Assembly: GCA_016207645.1 (NCBI GenBank)
Contig: JACQPH010000101.1
Span: 1-64,000, forward strand
Direction of reading: 5' to 3'
DNA from: Elusimicrobiota bacterium
Lineage (GTDB): Bacteria > Elusimicrobiota > Elusimicrobia > Elusimicrobiales > UBA9959
Length of the DNA: 64,000 nucleotides
Position numbers and translations under genes: made by a program. Position 1 is the stretch's first letter. Each line of letters starts with the position of its first letter. The notes below the pieces were generated by a model. The model made no database searches, was not told where the DNA came from, and saw nothing but the letters and a program-made list of their open reading frames with translations. Positions 16,355 to 26,945 of the stretch are shown one piece after another.

Positions 16355-19300
16355 TCAGAACTGGAAAGTCAGCGTGCTGCCGGCCTGGTAGGAGAGGTAC
16401 TCCTCCTGCTTGAGGAACTTATGCCAGAAGCGCTGCAGCCCGGCGTTGAAAGTGAGGCGCAGGTTCTTCGCCGCCTCGTAGTCGGCGCTGGTGTTGAGCG
16501 AGAAAAGCCTGTTGTTGTCGGCTATGGTGATGGGCGAGGATTTGATGGCGTAGCTGAGGGTGGTGGTCCAGACAATGCGGTTGGTGAAGAGTATGGTCTT
16601 CTTCATGAAGGGCAGCTTCAGCCCCTTGGGCAGCTGGAAGTCGGACTTGATCAGCAGGCTGGGGGTTATCGTCCTAGTATTGGCGGTCACCACGCCGAGC
16701 GCCGCCCGGGTCTTGTCGGAAACGTAGTCCGCCTTCGGGGTGAAGCGGAACTTCCTGTAATCGAAGGTGCCCTGCAGCGTGGCGTCGTTATGCGTGACGG
16801 CCTGCGTGCGCTGGTTGACGCGCAGGTCCTTCTTCTCCGTCAGGCGCAGGTTGTAGCTGGCCGCGGTGTCCACCTTGTTGAGCAGCCTGAAGCGCAGGTC
16901 GGTCCCGTAGGTGCCGGAAGTGTCCAGCGAGACCGCCTTCACCTCGTTGGTGTTGCGCGAATACTTCAGGTTAATGGTGGCGCTGGTCGCCCAGCGGCGG
17001 GCCCGCACCAGGGTCTCGAGCTGCGAGAGGGAGAGTATCATGTCCGGGAAAGTGCGGTTGACGCTCTTCGAGATGGTCCCCGTGACCTCGGAGCGCTGCA
17101 CCGAGTTGCTGAAATTGTTGGTCAGCGAAAGAGTGCTGAGCGGCGCCGCCGAGCCTTTGAGCGTGTAGCCCTCGAAAGGCTGCCAGCGCTGCGTGGAGCT
17201 TACGGTGTCGCGCAGCGTCACGGAATTGCGCTGGGCGAAGGGGCTGGCCGGCCTCATGGAGTCGCGCAGCCAGAGGCGGGACCTGGTGTCGTACTCCTTC
17301 TCGACGTTGGCCCAGGAGTCGCCGTCCTGGATCTGGTAGTTCGAGGAGAGCACCAGGGAGCGCAGGAGGCGGTTCCTGGGGGCCAGGTCGTTCATGTTGA
17401 GGGTAAGGCTCACGCCGCCCTGCGCGGTCCGGTTCACGCTCTTGATGCGGCCGGCCGGGAAGAGCTGCGAGGTCTGCGCCACCGTGACGGTGGTGACGTT
17501 GAGATTGTTGCTCTCTATGGTGGTCACGGAATAGTTCACGGCCGGGTTCAGCCAGCGCGCGAACAGCAGGTTGGAATTGGCGTCCACGGTCTGCTGCAGG
17601 GACTTGTTGTAGTGCTCGGACCTCAGCGGGTCGGAGACCGGCGCGCGCTCTTCGCGGGCCGTCTGCAGCGAGTAACCGGGGTTGAGGGAGGAACCGTTCC
17701 AGGGGATGAAGGAGAACTTGGCGCCGTAGGCGTCCGTGCGCTCCTTTGTTCTGAACAGGCTGTCCGCGACCAGCAGCTTGGAGGCGTCGTAATCCACCTT
17801 GCTGAGCCCGAGCGAATAGTTCAGGCTGATGGAACGGGGCAGCACCGGCAGCGCGCCCGGCACCGAGTAGGACAGGTTGGCGGCGTAAAGGTTCCTGTCG
17901 TCCGTGCGGCTGAGCAGGCTGTAGTCCGTTATGCCTTTCGAATAGTTCAGGCCGATCGTGGGCAGGGCCTTTATATTGAGGCTGCCGGAGGCCGCGCCGT
18001 CGAATTTCTTCACGCGCCCCTGCTGCAGGGAGTTCACCAGGTTGTTCGAACCGGTGGTAAGCGTGTTCGGCGTCACGGTTATCTGGCGCGCGGCCGTGAC
18101 GTTCACCGGGAAGAAGGACAGCCGGGTGATATTGAGGTAGCCGGTGTTCTGCTCGTTGTCCTGGTTGGCTATGGCGGTGACCGGAGTCTGGAAGCTGCGG
18201 TCCATGAAGCGGTGCTTGCCGCCGAAGCTGAACCAGCCCGGGATCTCGAAGACGCCCTCCACCTTGCGGGCGCTGCCTGTGCGCGTGAGCGGGTCGGCCA
18301 CGTGCAGCTCGTTGAAATAGACCGTGCCGGCGTGCCCGCTCCCGTCCGTGGCCTCCAGGCCGACGATGAACTGCGGCACCTGCTGCAGGCTGGGTGTGCC
18401 CCTGGAGGAGATCTCCACGCCCTGGGTAGACCGCACCCAGAAGTCGGGTATCTTGTCCCCGCCCGGGGTGTCCTCCTGGCCTATGGTGATAAGCTTCCAG
18501 CCGGTGAAGTCGAGCGGCACCGAGGCCTTGAAGTAATTATTGACGTCGCCGGACTTGACGTAGAAGTTAACCCCGCTCTGCGCCCCGCTCTCGCTCTTGA
18601 CCAGGAAGCGGACCTTCTCGTGCTGGGAAACGTCTATGGCCGTGCTGAACTTGCGGTAGACGTGGACCGTGGAGGAGGAATAGATGTTCTCGTAGTTCAG
18701 GGACAGGGTCTGCTCCGAGAGCGTGCCTGAATTGCTCTTCTGCTTCTGCTCGGAGGCCGAGCCGTAGAGGTCGTTGTAGACTATGGTCGCTTCGCCGCCC
18801 GCCTCGTGGATGGGCGTGTAGCCGGGGTTGTCGACGTTGTTCACCGCTATGGCCTGGATGGAGCCGGTGTTGGTGCTCGACTGCACCGTCCAGGTGTTGC
18901 CCACGGCGGAGATGCGCGCGAATTTGACCACGCCGGAGTTGGACCCTCCCGGCGACTTCTTCAGCGAGATGCGGACCTGCTTCACGGCGTTCCACTTGAA
19001 GGTGTCGGTGGACGTTATGGCCAGCGGCAGGTAAAGGGTATGCCAGCCGTTGAAGTTTATCTGGTTCTTTTCGGTCCCCGAGTCGTTATTGTCCCTGAAC
19101 TTGGAGCCGTTCACGTAGCCGAAGCTGCCGCCGGTGAAATCCTGCGCGTCCAGGCGGCCGTTCTTGTTCAGGTCCTCCGAGTCCAGCCGCCCGTTGCCGG
19201 CGCCGTAGCGCTTCTCGCTGGCGCCCACCTTGTAAAGCCAGCCGATATCCTCGGTGCTGGAGACCTGCTGGTCGCAGTTCAGGTCCTCGCTCTTCGGCGC

Positions 19301-21700
19301 GGCCGTCAGCACCAGGCCGGAGGCGCAGGTGAAGTTCTGCCCGCCGGTATTGTCGGCGTCCTCGTTGATCTGGCCGAGGTGGATATTGAATAAAGGCCCG
19401 GCGGCGCCGGTCGAGCCGTGGACCACCAGTTCCAGCACGTTCTTCTGCGAGAAATCCAGGCCGGTGGCGGAAAGCGGGTAGACTATGGAGATCTCCTGCG
19501 AGGTGGTGAAGTCGTAGCTTACCGACAGCACCTGCTGGGTGCCTTCGGAAGCGGAGGCGGGGTTTATCTCGCTGATCTTTACGTTCTCGTTGTACCAGTC
19601 CTGCGGCAGCGCCAGCGGGTCGGCCGGCCCCGCCGTGGGGTTGGCCGCTATGAACCAGAAATTCTTGTCCATGGACGGGGAATCTTCCTGCTTCACCCCT
19701 TCCATATTGTCTATCAGGGCGTTCTCGTTCAGATTCGGGTTCAGGCGGCTCTGTGCCGCCTCCGCCCCGAGAGAGGCTTTCAGGCCCAGCAGGTTCAGGC
19801 CTTTCAGCTGCGTGTCGCCCTCGTAGACCATCATGCTGTTGGTGAGGTCCGTGATATTGGGCACCGTATTGGCCTTGATGCCGCCCTGGTACAGCAGGGT
19901 GGAGCCGAGCGAGAAATGGCTGCCGAAATCGTAGGAGACCCGGCCGCCTACCAGGGACTGGTTGCCCACGCCGCCGAAGGGGGAGACCTCGTAGACTATC
20001 TCTATCTTGGAGTCCTGGCCCACGCGCTCCGGGTAGTAGAAAGTTATGAAGCCGGAGTCGTAATCGATGAAGTATTCCTCGTTGCGGCCCAGCTTCTTGC
20101 CGTCCACGCGCACCACCTCGGACTGCAGCACGATGCTCGGCTCCAGCAGGAAGGTCTTGAACCGGTAGGAATACTCCACGCGGAGCACGCGCTTGGAGCT
20201 CGGCGCGGCGGAGTAGATCTGCGGATCCGGGCTGGTGGCCGGCTCGCCGTCGAGCGTGAAGGGCTGCTTGAGCTGGAAGATGCCCTGTTCGAAATCCACC
20301 TCGATGGTGTCCGGGTATTTCGGCATGTTGTTGGTAATGGTGGGCAGGACCTCGGTGCGGTTGAGGTCCTGCACCTTCAGTATGAAGTTGCCGTTGCCGT
20401 TGTCGCGCACGATATTGGACTGCCCTATGGAATAATAGGTCTTCAGTTCGCGCTTATGGGAGACCTGCTGCGCCGCCAGGGCCGTGTCGGAGGAGAGCGC
20501 GATATCGCTGGGCGTCTTTATTATGGCCGGTACCGCGAGCGTCGCCGCCGTGTCCAGCGTGGACGTGGAGCTGTTCTGCGACAGCTGGGTGCCGCCGGCG
20601 TTCTGGAAGTCGATGATCACCACTTCCTGCGGGCTGAGCGTACGGTTGAAGGTCACGAGACCCTTGGAGTAGTCCATCACGTAGTCGATGCCGGGGCTCA
20701 GGAGCTGGAAGCGCCCGGTATAGGTGGAGGTCTGCACGGCCAGGTCCTTGCCGGTCAGCGCGAAGACCGTCACGCCGTCCACCTGGGCCAGGGTCTGCTG
20801 GTCTATGTAGACGCGCTCGGTGCCGGATTTGACGGGCAGGCGCGCCGTGTTGCCGAAGGTCACGTCGTAATACTTGCGGCGCAGGTAATTGGTGTCGAGG
20901 ATGTCCACGCCCTGCGACTGGGTGTTGCCGGTGAACTGCCTGGTCTTGGTCTGGCCCTTGGTGCGCGAGCCCACGAAGGTCATCTTGAGGCGGTTGGTCT
21001 TCAGGTCCGCCCTGATGCCGAACAGCTGCTTGTTGTAGGAGACGAACTCGGTGGCGGGCAGCGAGAGGTCTATGTCGCCGAAGGAGACGTTCTGCACCAC
21101 CTCGCTGGGGTCGCCCTGGTAGACCACGGAGATGTCCTGCTTGTCCAGCTTGGTGTCGTCGTAGTCGACGTTGACCGTGATCTTCTGGCCGACCTTGCCC
21201 TGCATGCGCACCTGCATCTGCTGGGTGATCTCGAAGAGGCTGAGGCTGCGCGCCCTGGTGGCGGTGGTCTGCTCGTTCAGGAATTTCTTGCCGCTGTAGC
21301 TGAGGGCTATCACCTTGCGGCCGGTCACGGAGAGGCTGGTGCCGGATTCGCGGAACTCCACCTGCTGCTCCGGGGCGGCCGGCTCCTCGGTCGGGAGCGT
21401 GGCCGGCTGCGGGGGGAGGAGCTCTTCGGATTTGAAGCGGCCGGTCTCCACGGCCTCCCGCGCGGAATTCCAGGAGTCCCGGCTGTAGGAAAAAGGCAGC
21501 TCGCCGGAAAAGTCGCCGGGCTCTCCGGTCTCCGCGGCGGTGGAAACCCCGGGGCTCGAGAGGATCGCGCCCGGGTCCTCCCTTTCCAGCAGCAGGAAGC
21601 GGCCCCCCGACGGCAAGGGCGCGTCGAAATCCTCGGCGCGCAGGGGCGCGGCGCAGGCCAGGGCCGTGAGGAGCAGGATAGTCGTTGCTTTCGCGTTCAC
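16355..21700 (-). CDS. SprA/Sov-like giant outer-membrane protein (1781 aa; putative T9SS translocon-like)
   Basis: Signal peptide; ENALIDNMEGVKQEDSPSMDKNFWFIAANP, VRVDGKKLGRNEEYFIDYDSGFITFYYP, GRLDSEDLNKNGRLDAQDF segments and beta-rich C-terminal barrel ending in aromatic F (LTFQF). Family call from motif recognition only. Confidence 0.6.
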   Translation of the reverse strand: MNAKATTILLLTALACAAPLRAEDFDAPLPSGGRFLLLEREDPGAILSSPGVSTAAETGEPGDFSGELPFSYSRDSWNSAREAVETGRFKSEELLPPQPATLPTEEPAAPEQQVEFRESGTSLSVTGRKVIALSYSGKKFLNEQTTATRARSLSLFEITQQMQVRMQGKVGQKITVNVDYDDTKLDKQDISVVYQGDPSEVVQNVSFGDIDLSLPATEFVSYNKQLFGIRADLKTNRLKMTFVGSRTKGQTKTRQFTGNTQSQGVDILDTNYLRRKYYDVTFGNTARLPVKSGTERVYIDQQTLAQVDGVTVFALTGKDLAVQTSTYTGRFQLLSPGIDYVMDYSKGLVTFNRTLSPQEVVIIDFQNAGGTQLSQNSSTSTLDTAATLAVPAIIKTPSDIALSSDTALAAQQVSHKRELKTYYSIGQSNIVRDNGNGNFILKVQDLNRTEVLPTITNNMPKYPDTIEVDFEQGIFQLKQPFTLDGEPATSPDPQIYSAAPSSKRVLRVEYSYRFKTFLLEPSIVLQSEVVRVDGKKLGRNEEYFIDYDSGFITFYYPERVGQDSKIEIVYEVSPFGGVGNQSLVGGRVSYDFGSHFSLGSTLLYQGGIKANTVPNITDLTNSMMVYEGDTQLKGLNLLGLKASLGAEAAQSRLNPNLNENALIDNMEGVKQEDSPSMDKNFWFIAANPTAGPADPLALPQDWYNENVKISEINPASASEGTQQVLSVSYDFTTSQEISIVYPLSATGLDFSQKNVLELVVHGSTGAAGPLFNIHLGQINEDADNTGGQNFTCASGLVLTAAPKSEDLNCDQQVSSTEDIGWLYKVGASEKRYGAGNGRLDSEDLNKNGRLDAQDFTGGSFGYVNGSKFRDNNDSGTEKNQINFNGWHTLYLPLAITSTDTFKWNAVKQVRISLKKSPGGSNSGVVKFARISAVGNTWTVQSSTNTGSIQAIAVNNVDNPGYTPIHEAGGEATIVYNDLYGSASEQKQKSNSGTLSEQTLSLNYENIYSSSTVHVYRKFSTAIDVSQHEKVRFLVKSESGAQSGVNFYVKSGDVNNYFKASVPLDFTGWKLITIGQEDTPGGDKIPDFWVRSTQGVEISSRGTPSLQQVPQFIVGLEATDGSGHAGTVYFNELHVADPLTRTGSARKVEGVFEIPGWFSFGGKHRFMDRSFQTPVTAIANQDNEQNTGYLNITRLSFFPVNVTAARQITVTPNTLTTGSNNLVNSLQQGRVKKFDGAASGSLNIKALPTIGLNYSKGITDYSLLSRTDDRNLYAANLSYSVPGALPVLPRSISLNYSLGLSKVDYDASKLLVADSLFRTKERTDAYGAKFSFIPWNGSSLNPGYSLQTAREERAPVSDPLRSEHYNKSLQQTVDANSNLLFARWLNPAVNYSVTTIESNNLNVTTVTVAQTSQLFPAGRIKSVNRTAQGGVSLTLNMNDLAPRNRLLRSLVLSSNYQIQDGDSWANVEKEYDTRSRLWLRDSMRPASPFAQRNSVTLRDTVSSTQRWQPFEGYTLKGSAAPLSTLSLTNNFSNSVQRSEVTGTISKSVNRTFPDMILSLSQLETLVRARRWATSATINLKYSRNTNEVKAVSLDTSGTYGTDLRFRLLNKVDTAASYNLRLTEKKDLRVNQRTQAVTHNDATLQGTFDYRKFRFTPKADYVSDKTRAALGVVTANTRTITPSLLIKSDFQLPKGLKLPFMKKTILFTNRIVWTTTLSYAIKSSPITIADNNRLFSLNTSADYEAAKNLRLTFNAGLQRFWHKFLKQEEYLSYQAGSTLTFQF

Positions 21701-21712
21701 ATTGTATAGAAA

Positions 21713-21873
21713 CGTAACTGCTCAGGTCGCTATAGGGAGTTCGGGTTGGCCGGGGTTTTGCCCCGCGAACCCCGGAAGTGGAAACCCTTGCGTCGGTTTC
21801 CCCCCGTAGCGGGGCCCCCCTTCCGCAAGGGGTTCGAGAAAAAAAACCCCCGCCAACCCTCCACTACCTGTAC
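21713..21873 (-). repeat. MITE-like inverted-repeat element, copy B
   Basis: CGTAACTGCTCAGGTCGCTATAGGGAGTTCGGGTTGGCCGGGGTTTTGCCCCGCGAACCCC...GGTTTCCCCCCGTAGCGGGGCCCCCCTTCCGCAAGGGGTTCG...CCAACCCTCCACTACCTGTAC; inverted relative to 54681-54847. Confidence 0.85.
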
Positions 21874-21969
21874 ACAAAACCACAGAGCCGGCCCGATCTC
21901 CCGGGCAGGCCAAATAACGCCGTCGTGAAAAATTTCCACGGCGCCGCCGATATATAATAGAATAAATAA

Positions 21970-23079
21970 ATGGCCGTGCCTATAGCCCGCCTCTACGTGC
22001 TCCGGGTGTTCGCCAGGTTCCTGGCGCTTTCCCTTTTCGTCTTCGTTTCCCTGCTGGTCATGCTGAACTTCGTGCAGGTGGTCAGCCGGGGCGTGCTGTC
22101 CGGCTACTCGTTTTATTTCCTGGCGAAGAGCATGTTCTACCTCCTGCCCGGCATCGTCGGGATGTCCCTGCCGCTGGCCTTCCTGCTGGCCCTGCTGCTG
22201 AGCCTGGGGGCTATGTCGCGGGACGGGGAGATAATAGCCCTGCGCGCCGGCGGCTACTCCTTCTTCGAGATCTTCTCCCTGGTCTTCGGGGCGGCGCTCC
22301 TGTCCTCGCTCCTGCTGGCCGCCGTCAACGGCTGGATCGGCCCCGCCGGGCAGAAGCTCTCCGGGGATTACACCGAGACCATGCTGACCCGCGTCACCAA
22401 GATAGCCCTGAAACCGCGCACCTTCCACAGGCTCTCGGACTGGACGCTCTACGCCGAAGAGGTCAACAGCCTGACCGGCGCCATGCGCGGCGTGAAGCTG
22501 TTCCGGAGGATCAACAAGGGCGAAGCGCCGGCTTTCGCCAACAAGATCAACGCCGCCGCGGGCCGCTACAGCATGCTGAACGAAAGCGGCCTGGAGATAG
22601 AGCTTTCCGACGGCCAGTTCAGCCAGACCGACTTCGGGCGCCCGGAGCAGGCGCTCTACGGGCGTTTCGCCACTTACTCCACCATGCTCCCGTTCTTCTC
22701 CGATTCCGGCGTCCGCCGCAGGCTCGGCCCCAAGGAGCTGACCTCTTCCGAGCTGTTCTCCCGCGCCGCCGCGTCCGGGAACCCGGACCAGGCGGCCAGG
22801 TACAGGGTGGAGGCGCTGTCCAGGTTCGCCATGGCCCTGGCGCCGCTGGCCTTCTTCCTCGTCGGCGCGCCGCTGGGGGTCGGGCTGGAGAAGCGCGGGC
22901 GCTCCGCCGGCTTCGCGCTGGCGCTGCCGGTGATCCTGTTCTTCTACGGGCTGACCGTAGCCGGGATGGTCCTGAGCCGCAAACACCCTGCGCTGTACCC
23001 GTGGGCCATCTTCCTGCCGGGGCTGCTCACTTCCTGCGCGGGCGCCTGGCTGTGGAAGCGCAGGCTTTACGCCAGATGA
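21970..23079 (+). CDS. lptF: LptF/LptG-family LPS export permease (LptF-like)
   Basis: LSGYSFYFLAKSMFYLLPGIVGMSLPLAFLLALLLSLGAMSRDGEIIALRAGGYSFFEI; paired with a second permease gene. Confidence 0.8.
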   Translation: MAVPIARLYVLRVFARFLALSLFVFVSLLVMLNFVQVVSRGVLSGYSFYFLAKSMFYLLPGIVGMSLPLAFLLALLLSLGAMSRDGEIIALRAGGYSFFEIFSLVFGAALLSSLLLAAVNGWIGPAGQKLSGDYTETMLTRVTKIALKPRTFHRLSDWTLYAEEVNSLTGAMRGVKLFRRINKGEAPAFANKINAAAGRYSMLNESGLEIELSDGQFSQTDFGRPEQALYGRFATYSTMLPFFSDSGVRRRLGPKELTSSELFSRAAASGNPDQAARYRVEALSRFAMALAPLAFFLVGAPLGVGLEKRGRSAGFALALPVILFFYGLTVAGMVLSRKHPALYPWAIFLPGLLTSCAGAWLWKRRLYAR

Positions 23080-24164
23080 AAAAGATCTTCTTCCGCTATA
23101 TCGCCAGGAGCTTCTGGGCCCCCTTCGGGTTCGGCCTGGCGGTGTTCTGTCTGCTGCTGCTCTTCGGCAGCCTCTTCGACACCCTTAACTTCTTCATCCG
23201 GAGCGGGGCCGGCGCGGGGGTGTTCTTCCGCTACGTGCTCTACCAGACCCCGTACTTCATGGTCAAGATCGCGCCCATAGCCACGCTGCTGGCCGTACTG
23301 TTCTCCCTCGGCGGCATGATGGCCAGGGGAGAATGGAAGGCGGGCCTCGCCGGCGGCTGGCGGCCGTTCGACATGATAAAGCCGCTGCTGGCCTGCTCGC
23401 TGCTGGCCGGCGCGGGCCAGTTCCTGCTGCAGGAGACCGTGGCCCCTGAACTTTTCCTCCGCTCCACCCACCTGTACGAGGAGAAGATGCGCGGCCGCGA
23501 GGACTGGCAGCGCCTGGTGAAGAAGAACGTGGCTTTCTCCTCCGGCGGCGAGACCTTCGTGACCGCCGCCCTTTTCGACGGGCGCCGCAAGACCATGGCC
23601 GGGCTGGTGGCGAACACGTACCGCGGCGGCCGGCTCTGGCTGGAGGCCAGCGCCGGCAGCGCGCGCTGGGACCCGGGCGAAAAGCGCTGGATCTTCTCCC
23701 GCGCCGTGGTGACCACCTTTTCCGGGGAAGGGAGCCCGCGCACTGAGCGCTTCGCCGAATACGCCTCCGCCGTCGCCGTGCCGCCGGAGGACCTGGTGCT
23801 GGAGCGCCTGGTGCCCGACGGGGTTTCCACCCGCGACGTGCTGCGCCGCCTCTCCCTGCTAAAGGCCGTCGGGGCGCCCTCCAGCGAGGAGAGCACCCTG
23901 CTGTGGGTGAAGCTGGCCGCCCCGCTCGCCAACCCGGTGATGGCGCTCATCGGCGCCGCCATGGCCATGCTGATGCGCGGCGGGAACAGGCTCTTCAGCG
24001 TCGGGTTCGCCGTCGGGGCCGGCTTCCTGTTCTGGGCGATGATTATAATGGGCCAGGAGGCCGGCAATGCCGAGCTCCTGCCGCCGCTGGCCGCCGGCCT
24101 GGCCCCCGCCGGGTTTTTCGCCCTGGCCTCCCTCTGGGGCCTGCGCCGCGCCCGCGCGATTTAG
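23076..24164 (+). CDS. lptG: LptF/LptG-family LPS export permease (LptG-like)
   Basis: MKKIFFRYIARSFWAPFGFGL...ATLLAVLFSLGGMMARGEWKAGLAGGWRPFDMIKPLL; ATGA overlap with preceding gene. Confidence 0.8.
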   Translation: MKKIFFRYIARSFWAPFGFGLAVFCLLLLFGSLFDTLNFFIRSGAGAGVFFRYVLYQTPYFMVKIAPIATLLAVLFSLGGMMARGEWKAGLAGGWRPFDMIKPLLACSLLAGAGQFLLQETVAPELFLRSTHLYEEKMRGREDWQRLVKKNVAFSSGGETFVTAALFDGRRKTMAGLVANTYRGGRLWLEASAGSARWDPGEKRWIFSRAVVTTFSGEGSPRTERFAEYASAVAVPPEDLVLERLVPDGVSTRDVLRRLSLLKAVGAPSSEESTLLWVKLAAPLANPVMALIGAAMAMLMRGGNRLFSVGFAVGAGFLFWAMIIMGQEAGNAELLPPLAAGLAPAGFFALASLWGLRRARAI

Positions 24165-24171
24165 CAGTAAT

Positions 24172-24212
24172 AAAAAAGTCCCCGCCGTACAAGAGACGGC
24201 GGGGACTTTTTT
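24172..24212. terminator. bidirectional rho-independent terminator
   Basis: Perfect 17-bp stem AAAAAAGTCCCCGCCGT-ACAAGAG-ACGGCGGGGACTTTTTT between convergent lptG and tkt. Confidence 0.93.
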
Positions 24213-24226
24213 GGGTGCGGTTCTCG

Positions 24227-26191
24227 CTATCTCACTATCTTCTTCGCCTTGGCCGCTATCGCTTCTGCGGTAATGCCCATCGCCTCGTACACTTTCGCCG
24301 TCGGGGCCGACTTGCCGAAAGTTTCCACGCCCAGCACTTCCACTTCGGCGCCTACCAGGTCGGTCCAGCCGATGCTGCGGCCGGCTTCCACCGCCAGCTT
24401 GGGCAGGTTGGGGAGGAATAAGGATTCCTTGTAGGCCTTGTCCTGCTCGCGGAACAGCTCGAAGGAAGGCACCGAGATGATGCGCGCCGCTATGCCGTCC
24501 TTTTCCAGCAGCGCCGCGGCCTCGAAAAGCGTGGAGACTTCTGAGCCCGACGCTATCAGCTCTATCGAAGGCACGGTGGACGGGCCGCGCAGCAGGTAGG
24601 CGCCGCGCTTGAGGCCGGCCGCTATCTTCTCCCGGTACTGCGTCATCAGCGGCAGCTTCTGGCGGGTGAAAGCCAGGCAGACCGGGCGCTTCAGGCGCAC
24701 GGCGGCTTCCCAGGCGTAAAGCGTTTCCCAGGCGTCGGCCGGGCGCAGCACTAAAAGGCCGGGGATCAGGCGCAGGCTCATCAGCTGCTCCACAGGCTGG
24801 TGGGTGGGGCCGTCCTCGCCCAGGCCTATGCTGTCGTGGGTGAACACGAAAATGGAGGGCGTCCGCATCAGGGCCGCCAGGCGGATGGCCGGGCGCATAT
24901 AGTCCGAGAAGATCAGGAAGGTGGCGCCGAAGGGTATCAGCCCGCCGTGCAGGGCGAGGCCGTTCACTATGGAGGCCATGCCGTGCTCGCGGATGCCGAA
25001 ATGCAGCGTGCGCTCCGGCTCCTTGAGGAAATCCGTCTTGTTGGACGGGCCCAGGTCGGCCGAGCCGCCGGTGAACCCGGGCAGCGCGTCGGCGATCAGG
25101 TTGATCACTTTCCCCGAGGCTTCGCGGGTGGCCACGGGCTTGTCGAAGAAAGTGGTGGGGGGATCGAACAGCTGCTCCGGGATCTCGCGGCCCAGCATGG
25201 CCTTGGCCAGCTCGGCTTTTTCCGGCATGGCCTCGGCGTATTTCTTCCACAGCTTCAACCAGCGCTTGCGGTCCTTCTCGCCGTAGGCGGCCTGCTCGGC
25301 GAAGCGGGCGCGGGCCGCTTCGGGCACGAAGAAAGGTTCTTCGGAGGGCCAGTTCAGCGCTTTCTTGGTGGCCAGGATCTCGGCGGGCTTGAGCGGCTCG
25401 CCGTGCACGCAACTGCTGTCCTGCTTCGGGCTGGCGAAGCCGATATGGGTCTTCACGATTATCATCGAAGGCTGTTCGGTCTCGCGCTTCGCTTTCCTGA
25501 TGGCGGCGTTTATTTCGTCGAGGTTATTGCCGTCCTCCACTTCCAGCACCTGCCAGTCCTGGGACTGGAAGCGCTTCTTCATATCCTCGTTGAAGGCGAG
25601 GCCGGTGGAACCCTCTATCGTGATATTGTTGGAATCGAAAAGGCAGATGAGCTTGCCGAGCTTGAGGTGTCCGGCGAGCGAGGCGGCCTCGTAGGAGACG
25701 CCTTCCATCAGGTCCCCGTCGCCGCAGAGGACGTAAGTGAAATGGTCGACGAGGGAGAAGTCGGGGGTGTTCAGTTTTTTTGCCAGCAGTTGTTCTGCCA
25801 GCGCCATCCCCACGGCGTTGGCGAAGCCCTGGCCGAGGGGGCCGGTGGTGGTCTCGACGCCCTTGGTGTGGCCGTGCTCGGGGTGGCCGGGGGTGAGGCT
25901 GTCGAGCTGGCGGAACTTTTTGAGGTCCTCCATGGTGAGGCCGTAGCCGTAAAGGTGTAACATCGAATAAAGCATGGCGGAGCCGTGCCCGGCGGAGAGC
26001 ACGAAGCGGTCCCGGTCGAACCACTCGGGGTCGGAGGGGACGAATTTGAGGTGGCCGGCCCAGACGGCGTAGGCCATGGGCGAGGCGCCGAGCGGCAGGC
26101 CCGGATGGCCGGAATCGGCCTGCCCGACCATATCTATGGAAAGTGTCCTCAGGGTGTTCACGCACAGGTTGTCGGTAGCGTCGAATTTCAT
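24227..26191 (-). CDS. tkt: transketolase
   Basis: [92 protein letters not shown]. Confidence 0.95.
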   Translation of the reverse strand: MKFDATDNLCVNTLRTLSIDMVGQADSGHPGLPLGASPMAYAVWAGHLKFVPSDPEWFDRDRFVLSAGHGSAMLYSMLHLYGYGLTMEDLKKFRQLDSLTPGHPEHGHTKGVETTTGPLGQGFANAVGMALAEQLLAKKLNTPDFSLVDHFTYVLCGDGDLMEGVSYEAASLAGHLKLGKLICLFDSNNITIEGSTGLAFNEDMKKRFQSQDWQVLEVEDGNNLDEINAAIRKAKRETEQPSMIIVKTHIGFASPKQDSSCVHGEPLKPAEILATKKALNWPSEEPFFVPEAARARFAEQAAYGEKDRKRWLKLWKKYAEAMPEKAELAKAMLGREIPEQLFDPPTTFFDKPVATREASGKVINLIADALPGFTGGSADLGPSNKTDFLKEPERTLHFGIREHGMASIVNGLALHGGLIPFGATFLIFSDYMRPAIRLAALMRTPSIFVFTHDSIGLGEDGPTHQPVEQLMSLRLIPGLLVLRPADAWETLYAWEAAVRLKRPVCLAFTRQKLPLMTQYREKIAAGLKRGAYLLRGPSTVPSIELIASGSEVSTLFEAAALLEKDGIAARIISVPSFELFREQDKAYKESLFLPNLPKLAVEAGRSIGWTDLVGAEVEVLGVETFGKSAPTAKVYEAMGITAEAIAAKAKKIVR

Positions 26192-26757
26192 TTTTTCTCC
26201 TGTAATTTTATCTTCCACGCCTGCAAAGCTATGATGGTCTTGGCGTCCATGACGGCGCCCTTCTTGAGAAGTCCCCAGGCCTTTTCGAAAGTCATGATCT
26301 CGACGTTGACGAACTCGTCCTCGTCGAGGTTCTGCCGCGCGCCGCCGCGCAGCCCGGAAGCGGTATAAATATGGAGCACTTCGCTGGAAAAAGCCGTGGT
26401 GGGCCAGAAAGAAATAAGCGGCTTGATGGAGGCCGCCGTATATCCCGTCTCTTCTTTTAATTCCGCCTTAACCCTCTTCAGCGGCTTGTCGGAAATAGAA
26501 TTCAGCTTCCCCGCAGGTATCTCCAGGGTCGCTTCCGCCACGGGATACCGGTACTGCCTGACAAAAACTATCCGCCCGTCGTCCAGCACCGGCAATACAG
26601 CTACCGCTCCGGGATGCGACATAAAAGCCCTAGTCGCCTTCCTCCCGTTCGGCAAAGTCACCGTATCCGCCCTGAAATCCACCGCCCCCGAATAAACCAC
26701 CCGCTTCTTATGGAACGTCTCTCTCAGTCCCGCATGCCCTCTAACTTTATTCACCAT
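26188..26757 (-). CDS. NUDIX hydrolase (ADP-ribose pyrophosphatase-like)
   Basis: [21 protein letters not shown]...[19 protein letters not shown] box; ATGA overlap with tkt start. Confidence 0.85.
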   Translation of the reverse strand: MVNKVRGHAGLRETFHKKRVVYSGAVDFRADTVTLPNGRKATRAFMSHPGAVAVLPVLDDGRIVFVRQYRYPVAEATLEIPAGKLNSISDKPLKRVKAELKEETGYTAASIKPLISFWPTTAFSSEVLHIYTASGLRGGARQNLDEDEFVNVEIMTFEKAWGLLKKGAVMDAKTIIALQAWKIKLQEKK

Positions 26758-26945
26758 CCTTCAATTATATAATTTCCACAAAACCCCCCGCCTCAATAAA
26801 TCATCAATTTCCTGTTCGCCCGACGTCTGTCGCGGGCGACGGGGGGCGGAACGCAAATACATGTGGGGCAATATGACCCCCTATTACCTCGGTGGCTGAG
26901 AATGGAATTTGTGAATTGCGTGGTTTGGGATAATTTAGAGCACTA

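Noticed and set aside
16421-21709. 769-aa and 763-aa plus-strand ORFs opposite the SprA-like gene
   Set aside because: Antisense artefacts of codon bias; no recognisable motifs
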